Positions 57,482-64,000 of a DNA stretch of 64,000 nucleotides are shown piece by piece. Numbering within the stretch: position 1 is the first letter of the stretch; the number at the start of each line of letters is the position of its first letter. Below the pieces are notes generated by a model. The model searched no databases, was not told the DNA's origin, and worked only from the letters and a program-made list of their open reading frames with translations. Origin of the DNA: Psychrobacter glaciei (GTDB lineage: Bacteria > Pseudomonadota > Gammaproteobacteria > Pseudomonadales > Moraxellaceae); contig NZ_BMZR01000001.1 of assembly GCF_014652895.1 (NCBI RefSeq), positions 124,001-188,000 of the forward strand, written 5' to 3'. The position numbers and the translations under genes are program-made.

Positions 57482-57512
57482 AAAAAAACCCTGCTATTAA
57501 GCGGGGTTTTTT
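57482..57512. terminator. Cargo terminator 2
   Basis: AAAAAAACCC and GGGGTTTTTT arms with TGCTATTAAGC loop, related to the terminators at 55508 and 58672. It lies between the convergent SIR2 gene and the minus-strand gene at 57569. Confidence 0.88.
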
Positions 57513-57568
57513 ATGATCTAATTGTTATTTGCTTCTCTCTGCAATCCATTCAATATTTGTATATAGAT

Positions 57569-58456
57569 CTAGGCTATAACTTCTAAATACTGAAATCCTG
57601 TAAACGTGAAATTGATATATTTTCCGTCTGCGCTTAGAGCAGGTGCATGTGATAAGATGAAAACGTCCTTTTTCTTAGGACCTATCAGATTTCTTATTTC
57701 TCTATATTTTTTATAAGGCGCATCTTTTATTTTATCTCGGTGGATATAGAGTGTAGGTTGTTTGCGAAGTTCTTTATCTGATTGGCTGGCGTCTAGAAAG
57801 TCATTTCCGAATCTTATCTGATAGCCATTATATACTGTGTTTATCCATGCTTCTCCGTAATAAATACGTAACGTGTCTTGATCTAAATCGCTAATATCCT
57901 GTCCATTAATTTCAATAAATAAATCTTGGAGAGAGATATCCTCTGCATAAGGGTGGGGTAGGGTAACATCAAAGTTCTCACCATTTAAAAAACTTGTAAC
58001 TAATGACGATATTCTTTTGGTACGATCGTTATTATGCTCAGAATCTTTGCGTTTTGAAGAAGATTGAGGCGATGGTTTTTTGCTAGGCTTAACATCTGTA
58101 GATTCAGAATCTTGAGGTTTAGGAGGAGGTGGTGCTAAGTTAATTAGCGTATTTCCCTTAGTTGTATCAACACCGTCATAGTAAGAGTCTGATGTTTCAG
58201 GCTTAATATCTCTTGCCTCTTCGACCGCAAATGGGCAGTTCTCACTGTGATCTTCAACTGATCTAAAATAAGGGTCTACCTTGCGCGCGACTTTAGGTTT
58301 TTCTAAATTGGCACAAGTGACAGCTATACGACATTTTTCATTCGGACATCGAAAATCTTTTTGACTAGATATCTCTTTTTTCTGAAAAGCAATGTCAGCG
58401 TCTTCTGCATTAATATCTTTGTTTAAATCAATTGAATAAGCCGTGCTTAATGTCAT
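57569..58456 (-). CDS. Unknown zinc-finger protein with Pro/Ser-rich linker
   Basis: A 295-residue protein. The N-terminal part has a putative zinc site (Cys37, Cys42, His70, Cys74; FRCPNEKC, then HSENCPF), like the zinc ribbons ahead of CoiA-type nucleases. A proline/serine/lysine linker (about 108-145, including APPPPKP) follows. The C-terminal domain (about 150-295) is a mixed alpha/beta unit. It is convergent with the SIR2 gene and reads opposite to its cargo neighbours. No function is assigned; a defence role is inferred only from location. Confidence 0.7.
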   Translation of the reverse strand: MTLSTAYSIDLNKDINAEDADIAFQKKEISSQKDFRCPNEKCRIAVTCANLEKPKVARKVDPYFRSVEDHSENCPFAVEEARDIKPETSDSYYDGVDTTKGNTLINLAPPPPKPQDSESTDVKPSKKPSPQSSSKRKDSEHNNDRTKRISSLVTSFLNGENFDVTLPHPYAEDISLQDLFIEINGQDISDLDQDTLRIYYGEAWINTVYNGYQIRFGNDFLDASQSDKELRKQPTLYIHRDKIKDAPYKKYREIRNLIGPKKKDVFILSHAPALSADGKYINFTFTGFQYLEVIA

Positions 58457-58671
58457 TATAAAATCCTTGAATAAGAAAAAATGTATTAGATCTCTTATAG
58501 AAGTGCCGTTTCATTGACTTGCTTGAACTAACCCAAAGTTCTAGTAATGAATTATGTAAGAGGCCTACTTTAGTAGTTTATTATTAGGTCGTATAGCTGA
58601 TAATATCATGAAACCAGACAAAGTTTAGATAAATTCCCTATTAGGACATTCATTTTCAGTCGCTGTCATAT

Positions 58672-58703
58672 AAAAAAGCCCTGCTATACAGCAGGGCTTT
58701 TTT
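58672..58703. terminator. Cargo terminator 3
   Basis: A perfect 14-bp stem (AAAAAAGCCCTGCT and complement) with a 4-base loop, A- and T-runs outside. It is the most perfect of the three related terminators and lies upstream of the C4-like RNA. Confidence 0.9.
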
Positions 58704-58710
58704 AGTCTCA

Positions 58711-58800
58711 ATATAAGGTGCTTGGGGCTGAAATACACACCACGATATGTGTCCGCCTTATTCGTGCAAAGCCTTATATCGGCGCTCCCAAGCAAGTGCT
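58711..58800 (+). ncRNA. Three-way-junction RNA, C4 antisense-like
   Basis: The sequence folds as P1 TGCTTGGG (58719-58726) with CCCAAGCA (58787-58794); P2 ACACA (58735-58739) with TGTGT (58748-58752), loop CCACGATA; and P3 CGCC (58754-58757) with GGCG (58781-58784), with a 23-base loop. The GCTTGGGGCTGAA start and GATA loop remind me of C4 antisense RNAs of P1, P7 and other prophages. Alternative pairing of ATATAAGG with CCTTATAT would make a pseudoknot. No ant-like target gene is in view. Confidence 0.5.
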
Positions 58801-58960
58801 ATTATAACTTATTTAGCAAAAATATGTTTAACTCAAGGAGAGAAAATATGGACCTGCTTATGCGCAATGATTGTGGTAGTCAATAATGAATACCTTTTAT
58901 TTTTGCTATAGGCTAAAGCTTTGAGCAATGATATAACAAAGTTCACTTTACTTTTATAAT
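58801..58960. other. Intergenic DNA with a very short ORF
   Basis: Directly after the RNA, AAGGAG precedes a 12-codon reading frame at 58848 (MDLLMRNDCGSQ). Short frames downstream of C4-type RNAs are the site of antisense control in P1, but coding here is unproven. Confidence 0.35.
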
Positions 58961-59011
58961 GTATTAATGTAATTTACATTAATACTGTAAATAGTTACGG
59001 TATTAATGTAA
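58961..59011 (+). promoter_or_regulatory. Triple GTATTAATGTAA operator
   Basis: GTATTAATGTAA occurs three times: at 58961, inverted at 58974-58985, and at 59000. The first two form a 25-bp palindrome around one T. TATAAT lies at 58955-58960, so a bound protein would cover the transcription start. It lies 58 bases before the HTH-like gene, which probably binds it (inference). Confidence 0.65.
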
Positions 59012-59068
59012 ATTCATGCTGTTATATCGAGCAGTATGAGCCCATTCTACCTAAAAGGAAGCATCCAA

Positions 59069-59323
59069 ATGCATGACCTCCATCGCGCTAAAGAAAAGAA
59101 AATGGCATACCTCTTACATTATGAGTTCGGCTATCCAAAATCTGCTATTGCTACACTTATGAAAATTAGCCCTCAGCAAATGGGAGCTTGGATCAAAGAA
59201 ATGGACTACGAGGTTAGAATTCACAATCTTACTACTGAGCTAACAGATGTGAAAAACGAGTTGATGAGGCTTGGTTATTCGCCACAAAAACCCTTAAATC
59301 ACGATGATTTTACACAGTTTTAA
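59069..59323 (+). CDS. Small HTH-like phage protein
   Basis: An 84-residue protein with an HTH-like segment (YPKSAIATLMKISPQQMGAWIK) and a helical C-terminal part. The start at MHDLHRAK has AAGGAAG about 9 bases upstream; the frame opens earlier at 59036. The triple operator lies just before it. It is convergent with the tail gene D. Family not recognised. Confidence 0.7.
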   Translation: MHDLHRAKEKKMAYLLHYEFGYPKSAIATLMKISPQQMGAWIKEMDYEVRIHNLTTELTDVKNELMRLGYSPQKPLNHDDFTQF

Positions 59324-59402
59324 ATATTTTGTAGGCGTTGTTAGTGTGAAAAAATCAATGTTTATTATAGAGTTCTATTGAATAACAGCTGATATATAAC
59401 TT

Positions 59403-60428
59403 TTACGTAAGCATTGCCAATAAATCCAGCTGCGTTGTCAGTCCACCAGACTTGCTATAGCTGTGCGTTGCCTTATCTACCGTCCATTTTAGCCCGTCTA
59501 TTTCTACTTTAAATCCTTGCAACGTAATGGGACTTTCGGTGGTTACGGCAGGGTAGGCGTAAGCGGTGGAGATACTGAACTTGGCTTGTTCATCCTCAAT
59601 GCGCTTCATCTCCGCCGCCGCTGCAGCAGCTGCTGCCTGTTCGCTTTTATAAGCGCCTTTTAGTCGTTTGGTCTTGGTATTAGGGTCGTCTCCGCCACCA
59701 CGCTTTTCAACATTGCCGGCTGTCGCTGTCTTTTTGGTTGCTTGAGCCTTATCCTGATATCGAGCCGATACACCTGTATAGTCGCCCTGTCTGTCCTCAA
59801 CGCTATAGCGAAACTGATCACCTGTCTGACGAGTAATAACGGTTATATCTAGTGGGTGGCCACTGACACTGACACTGACATTGGCATTGGCGGTAAATAT
59901 TAATAGCTTACCATGCTTGATATTTACCACTGCTCCATATTGATGACACAGCCGTGTAAGCAGATGAATGTCTGACTCATCTGTCTGGTCAACGTGACCA
60001 ACATCAATACTGACAAGCTCTGGCTTGATTGATAGTGTTAGCTGCTGACGCTTAGCGACTGTATCAGCAATTTCACCCAGTGTTTTATTATGATACGACT
60101 GACTATGGCCAGACTTCAGTGATGATGTAAAGTCCGCTGATTTTGCTGTAATGCTTATAGTGTCTGGCGTACCTGACCACTCGCAGCCATCAACAATGTA
60201 AGTACCCATATCATGGACGCCTGAGTCTTCAAACCCCATCCAGCATTGTAATTTGATCCCACGCTTGGGCAGCTCAAGCGCACCGTCGTGGTCATCCAAT
60301 GTAATCGTCAATTCGTCAGCATCAAGGCTTTTATTATCAGTGACAGACACGGTCATAAGCCGTGCCATAACTTTATCATTAAGCGGTTTATTATCAGCGG
60401 TGAGCTGTAGTACTGGAGTGCGTAACAT
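59403..60428 (-). CDS. Phage late control protein D (gpD, tail)
   Basis: A 341-residue P2 gpD family protein. In P2-like phages gpD is part of the baseplate-tail hub; mutants are defective in tail formation. It resembles VgrG N-terminal hub proteins. The repetitive Ala/Glu stretch (QAAAAAAAEMK, about 269-279) is unusual. It is the last gene of the E-T-U-D tail operon, with a 2-base gap after gpU. Confidence 0.87.
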   Translation of the reverse strand: MLRTPVLQLTADNKPLNDKVMARLMTVSVTDNKSLDADELTITLDDHDGALELPKRGIKLQCWMGFEDSGVHDMGTYIVDGCEWSGTPDTISITAKSADFTSSLKSGHSQSYHNKTLGEIADTVAKRQQLTLSIKPELVSIDVGHVDQTDESDIHLLTRLCHQYGAVVNIKHGKLLIFTANANVSVSVSGHPLDITVITRQTGDQFRYSVEDRQGDYTGVSARYQDKAQATKKTATAGNVEKRGGGDDPNTKTKRLKGAYKSEQAAAAAAAAEMKRIEDEQAKFSISTAYAYPAVTTESPITLQGFKVEIDGLKWTVDKATHSYSKSGGLTTQLDLLAMLT

Positions 60429-60430
60429 CG

Positions 60431-60859
60431 TTATACCTCCTGACCATCAGTAGTGACCGCTTTATCAGTCTGAATGCGGTCATCATCAACTCGCATTAGC
60501 TTCATGGTGCCATCAATCTTACGCGCCACACCTCTATTGGTAATGTGCGACCGTGTCTCATCAATCGCGGTGATAGCAAACACGCCATAGAGATAGCCGC
60601 TACCATCTATGAGCACGTAGCCGCTGCCACTGTCTGCCATCTCAGATAAATCATCGATTGACTGCCGGTTGCCAAACCCGTGTGACTGATAGATTAGGAA
60701 TGGTATTGTCACCGTTTCTTCACCCACGCCAGTATATTGGTGTTGGTCACGACCCTGTGCAATAGAGTTGCTAGCATAAGACCACGACCGGCTGCGTTGC
60801 AACTCACTGTATGTCATGGTATCGACACTGAAAACAAATTGTCCGAGGGCTAAAAGCAT
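60431..60859 (-). CDS. Phage tail protein gpU
   Basis: A 142-residue P2 gpU family protein, which ends tail polymerisation. The start at MLLALGQF overlaps the gpT stop as TAATG and GGAG lies 8 bases before it; an ATG two codons earlier lies too close to the ribosome site. Family motifs include LQRSRSWSYASN and the IPF turn. Confidence 0.88.
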   Translation of the reverse strand: MLLALGQFVFSVDTMTYSELQRSRSWSYASNSIAQGRDQHQYTGVGEETVTIPFLIYQSHGFGNRQSIDDLSEMADSGSGYVLIDGSGYLYGVFAITAIDETRSHITNRGVARKIDGTMKLMRVDDDRIQTDKAVTTDGQEV

Positions 60860-63588
60860 TACCATTGCTCCGCTAGGTCATAAAGTGCTGTGTTATTGTT
60901 TGATTGACTACGCTGCTGCTTAGCTAGTGTCGCTGCGACTAACTCTGCAATCTGTTGCTCTGACTGATGGGCTTGGGCATTTACGATGATTGTAATCGGT
61001 GCTGCATTTTGAGCATTATTAGCATTACCACCCATCATTGCTGACGCACTGATTGGCTTACGGCTATCAAAGCGAATCTCGCTCGTATCCATTGCATCGC
61101 GCAAGTTGTTGCTGGTTTTTAGCATGGCTTGAACAGGGCTATCATTTCTTAAAAGTCCATTATTCAAACCTTGCATCATGAAATCACCGTAGCCGGCAAA
61201 CACACGACTAGGAGAGTGTATGCCCATCAACCCCGTAAATGCGCCTTTGATTCTACCTGCCACGCCTTTGATACCATCAACAACGGCAGTAGCTCTGCTC
61301 ATAATGCCATTTTTAAGGCCATCCATAATCTGACCACCCATCGCTGACATTTGAGCAGGCAACCCTGTCAAAAAAGCCATCATGCGGCTTGGGATACCTG
61401 CTACATAGCTAACGGCCGCACCACCATGTACGACAATCATCGCCGCAAAGGTACCAATGGCTGTGCCAATAGTTTGCAACCCTAACGCCAGTCCGCCTAC
61501 TAACCCAGCAACGACTTGACCAATTAAGTTAACAATCGTCCCTAAAACAAAACCGAACTGACTGCCATAAGATGTTGCTGTGGCTAATTGCGAATCGGTC
61601 GCTTGGAATGGTGCAATCAGTGACATCAGTGCTGAGCTGAGCCAAGTGATGCCTGCAATAATTAAATCTAATACAGGACGTAACGGCGCGAATGTACTTG
61701 ATAGCATAGAACCTAAACTATCCAATGTCGCTTGAAGCGGTGCTACGCCCTGTAAAAACCCTGTCCACATCCCTGCAAAAAATGCTTTAACTGGTTGCCA
61801 GTACTTAATTAGTAGTAAGGCTGCTACGGCAATGGCCATAATCGCCCAGCCAATTGGTGTGGTGAGTAGTGCGACTGATAACTGGCCAAGCGTTGTAATT
61901 AGTAAAGGGATAGCGTTACGCGCTAGAAACCAGAATGTTCTGAAAAACAGCTTACTAAACCACATTAGGGCTTTACCCATTAGCTTGAACTTACCCCAAA
62001 AAGAGATGCCCAATTTGGCTAGTATGGCGTTAAATATCATCATGACTGCACCAAACTTGATAAAGCCCGCCGCCATGCTGAAGAACGTGCCAAACATTAA
62101 AGCAGCACCGTATTTAACTGCCCATATTGCCGCATTAATTTTGATAAACTTTACTACCAATGAGGCTATGGTTTTGACCAGTTCGGGATTTGCCTTCACC
62201 CACAGACTAACTCTATCCACCATATCGGTGATATTGGTAACGAGGCTTTTAATCTCAGGTGTAAAGACTTCGACGACGTTCACCATCGCTGAGGTAAACG
62301 TACCTTTTGCTGCATCCCATAGATTAGCTAGCGTACCTAGCTGCGCATTGATCCGCTGCTGAAGGCTTGCTTGGACTTTCATCTGTGCAACTGTCTGATC
62401 GTATCCAGCCTTGCCTTTGCCAATAATAATATTTAACGCTGTTAAGTTCTCTTTATCTGTCCCATAGAGTGTCTCAATGACTTTGGTACGCTGCTGAGAG
62501 TTTAAAGTTGCTAGCTTGTCCATTTGTTTAAAGAAGTTATCGATACCACCAAACTCTCCTTTGCCATTCGTAAAGTCCATCGCGATTTCTATACCATAGT
62601 CTTTTTTTAAACTTTCTAACTTATCAGGCAAGTCGAAATCAAGAGAGCGTGACAATATTTTGCTCATCGCATTACCTGCTGAGCCGCCCTCTGTCATACC
62701 AGAGTTACCCAACATCGTTAGAAATGGTGATAACGCCTTGATACCCTTTACACCCTCCATTCTGATTGCTTTCATGCCGGGGGATAGTCCAACGAAGGCT
62801 TGTTTAATCCACTCAGGATCTAAGCCTGTATGATGAATGCGCTGGACAATATCCATAAACTCCATCATGTCTTTGGATGCGACTTGGGTGGCATCAGATA
62901 ATTGCGCAACGAACTTTGCAGAGTCTGAAAACTCCATTTTCATGATGATGGCTGTCTGTCCTGCTGCTTCGCCAATACCTCCTAAAATTCTCTCTGCAGA
63001 TATATTTTCTTTAATCAGTACGTTGAACATTTTTTGAAAATCAGATATCGAACCCGGTAGTTTCTTACCCATTTTCCCAGCGAGATCTGTTAGCTCTGAA
63101 AAGCCATCGCCAATCTTTCCTGTGCTATCCATCATTGATACTTTAAGATCGGTGGTCGCTGATTCAGCATCCATAAAGGCCTTGATCGGGATAGACGCTA
63201 ATGCCGCCATACCACCTACTACTAGCGCATTGTTCACCACTTGCTGCCGCATCTGTTTCCGCGTATCTGCAAAGGAGAGAGACAGGCTGTCGGCTTTATT
63301 GTGAGCGGCTGATATGCCTTTGACGACTAGCATAAAATCACCGGCTAATGCTTTGACGTGTTGACGGCTTCTGGTGAGTAGGCTGTTTGTGCGCTCAATT
63401 GGTTGATTGAGTCTGCTCATAGCATTACTGTTGACGTGTGCCAAACTACTATTAAACGCATCGACTGTACGTGTTGCACGTTCGAACGATCTTGATAGTT
63501 TGTCAGACTTATCAATAATACCGCGCAGTGGCGCGGAAATATCATCGATCAACTTGAGTGTTGCGGATAGATCTAAGTTGTTCGCCAT
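60859..63588 (-). CDS. Tail tape-measure protein gpT
   Basis: A 909-residue tape-measure protein, setting tail length. It has a coiled N terminus (about 1-140), the PhageMin_Tail domain (about 150-400), several hydrophobic segments in the middle (about 480-600), and a small repetitive C-terminal part with GMMSRA-type sequences. P2 gpT is 815 residues, so this tail should be slightly longer. It is the largest tail gene and follows E/E' with a 20-base gap. Confidence 0.92.
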   Translation of the reverse strand: MANNLDLSATLKLIDDISAPLRGIIDKSDKLSRSFERATRTVDAFNSSLAHVNSNAMSRLNQPIERTNSLLTRSRQHVKALAGDFMLVVKGISAAHNKADSLSLSFADTRKQMRQQVVNNALVVGGMAALASIPIKAFMDAESATTDLKVSMMDSTGKIGDGFSELTDLAGKMGKKLPGSISDFQKMFNVLIKENISAERILGGIGEAAGQTAIIMKMEFSDSAKFVAQLSDATQVASKDMMEFMDIVQRIHHTGLDPEWIKQAFVGLSPGMKAIRMEGVKGIKALSPFLTMLGNSGMTEGGSAGNAMSKILSRSLDFDLPDKLESLKKDYGIEIAMDFTNGKGEFGGIDNFFKQMDKLATLNSQQRTKVIETLYGTDKENLTALNIIIGKGKAGYDQTVAQMKVQASLQQRINAQLGTLANLWDAAKGTFTSAMVNVVEVFTPEIKSLVTNITDMVDRVSLWVKANPELVKTIASLVVKFIKINAAIWAVKYGAALMFGTFFSMAAGFIKFGAVMMIFNAILAKLGISFWGKFKLMGKALMWFSKLFFRTFWFLARNAIPLLITTLGQLSVALLTTPIGWAIMAIAVAALLLIKYWQPVKAFFAGMWTGFLQGVAPLQATLDSLGSMLSSTFAPLRPVLDLIIAGITWLSSALMSLIAPFQATDSQLATATSYGSQFGFVLGTIVNLIGQVVAGLVGGLALGLQTIGTAIGTFAAMIVVHGGAAVSYVAGIPSRMMAFLTGLPAQMSAMGGQIMDGLKNGIMSRATAVVDGIKGVAGRIKGAFTGLMGIHSPSRVFAGYGDFMMQGLNNGLLRNDSPVQAMLKTSNNLRDAMDTSEIRFDSRKPISASAMMGGNANNAQNAAPITIIVNAQAHQSEQQIAELVAATLAKQQRSQSNNNTALYDLAEQW

Positions 63589-63607
63589 ATGACGCGCCTA
63601 TTAAAAT

Positions 63608-63814
63608 TTATTTATCAGTTTCACTACGCTTGCGCGCTTTTTCGTGCCAATCCATTAGCTCGTCTACATCCATGTCCTCGCAGTCAGACGGTCGCCAATG
63701 AAAGACGACCGCTAGATCAGCAATCGCGTCATCTACGCAGTGGGGGATGCCTCGGCTTTCGCGGTTTCTGCCTCTTGACGCGCTTTCGCTCGCTGATCCT
63801 TGCTGGCGAAAAAA
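63608..63814 (-). CDS. E' extension, made by -1 frameshift from gpE
   Basis: This open frame overlaps the 3' part of gpE in the -1 phase. It has no ATG, GTG or ribosome site before the useful part, and ends RKRSETDK. The region DLAVVFHWRPSDCEDMD matches the P2 E' C-terminal plan. It continues from the slippery heptamer T-TTT-TTC at 63808-63814 with no stop until 63608. The product gpE+E' is the tail assembly chaperone made at low frequency in P2-like phages. Confidence 0.85.
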   Translation of the reverse strand, partial: FFRQQGSASESASRGRNRESRGIPHCVDDAIADLAVVFHWRPSDCEDMDVDELMDWHEKARKRSETDK

Positions 63815-64000
63815 CCGACCACCGCTGTAGAGATACTTAGAAAATCTGCTGGATCTAATGCGGCGACTTCATTTTCAGTGAGGGGTGGCGTACTAACACG
63901 TGGCACCAGTTTGATGACTGTATCTACGTCTAATTTTAGTAAGTCTGCTAGCGACAGACCTCGCAGTGCACCAGTTTTTGGCTTATTGATATTGACTTCT
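63733..64000 (-). CDS. Phage tail assembly protein gpE (5' end outside window)
   Basis: The window holds 88 codons of gpE, ending SPTA at 63733. Recognisable parts are the GALRGLSLADLLKLDVDT segment and the C-terminal Lys/Glu-rich helix (KARQEAETAKAE). It acts with gpE+E' as chaperone for the tape measure protein. The start codon lies past the right edge. FI/FII tail genes would be expected upstream of it. Confidence 0.88.
   Translation of the reverse strand, partial: EVNINKPKTGALRGLSLADLLKLDVDTVIKLVPRVSTPPLTENEVAALDPADFLSISTAVVGFFASKDQRAKARQEAETAKAEASPTA
63808..63814 (-). promoter_or_regulatory. -1 ribosomal frameshift site T TTT TTC
   Basis: In the gpE frame the codons are GGT TTT TTC, so TTTTTTC is a canonical X XXY YYZ slippery heptamer, close to the T TTT TTG used by P2. 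Slipping back one base enters the E' frame, which stays open to 63608. Confidence 0.85.

Larger units (their letters stand above)
44306..64000. mobile_element. P2-like prophage, left part (continues past the right edge)
   Basis: Evidence for a prophage: a tyrosine integrase beside a tRNA gene, divergent RHH/XRE regulators, a phage primase-helicase, a P2 Ogr-like activator, and tail genes E, T, U and D in P2 order with the E/E' frameshift. An AT-rich cargo block with defence genes lies between early and late regions. The right end is outside the window. Confidence 0.92.

Noticed and set aside
58848..58886. A 12-codon frame after the C4-like RNA as a real gene
   Set aside because: Good AAGGAG, but too short to call from sequence alone; kept only as part of the intergenic note.
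61832..62362. A 176-codon plus-strand frame in the tape-measure gene
   Set aside because: Opposite-strand shadow of gpT without its own ribosome site.
44306..64000. CRISPR array or cas genes in the prophage
   Set aside because: The repeats at 44493-44640 are degenerate, adjacent and without spacers; no cas-like gene is present.

Overview
The window looks like a chromosome segment of a Moraxellaceae gammaproteobacterium, most likely Psychrobacter. This is inferred from moderate GC content, the long 528-residue AceA isocitrate lyase, the AldB/DUF779 pair, the argG-pyrC-rnt neighbourhood and the phage gene types; no 16S rRNA or other taxonomic marker is present.

Positions 1-44305 are ordinary core genome with a few accessory genes. 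In order: a membrane-anchored BLUF photoreceptor; tRNA-Glu; rnt and pyrC on the minus strand, divergent from argG; a membrane protein of unknown function and an L,D-transpeptidase; a CYTH-CHAD protein; a DUF4349 lipoprotein; aceA; a LysR regulator; a succinate-semialdehyde-type dehydrogenase; purM-purN (stop and start overlap); a PerM-type permease; hda; a DUF2057 exported protein; dps; a YcxB-like protein; serS; tkt; an AT-rich PIN plus NERD pair that looks inserted; a complete dppABCDF peptide importer; a GMC oxidoreductase with DUF779 and an aldehyde dehydrogenase (alcohol to aldehyde to acid); a Pif1-like helicase; a divergent GAPDH; and two tandem tRNA-Ser(UGA) genes with duplicated promoters.

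From 44306 to the right edge lies one end of a P2-like prophage inserted next to the second tRNA-Ser. The integrase lies closest to the tRNA. A leftward early operon follows: a ribbon-helix-helix protein, small proteins, a P2 Ogr-like zinc-finger activator, and a large primase-helicase. The operon is divergent from an XRE repressor, and a second, paralogous RHH/XRE switch with its own leftward operon comes next. At the right edge are the leftward P2 tail genes E (with a -1 frameshift into E'), T, U and D, in P2 order; E is cut by the window edge.

Between the early and late genes (about 52.0-59.3 kb) is an AT-rich cargo region. It holds a lipoprotein; an AAA ATPase plus DUF4435 pair with the layout and motifs of the PARIS anti-phage system; a small unknown protein with a structured leader; a two-TM small protein followed by a SIR2-domain NADase-like protein; an unknown zinc-finger protein; a compact three-way-junction RNA resembling the phage C4 antisense RNA; and a small HTH-like protein behind a triple operator. 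Three almost identical terminators separate these cargo units. The candidate new biology is this defence hotspot, especially the two-TM/SIR2 cassette, the unknown zinc-finger gene and the C4-like RNA.
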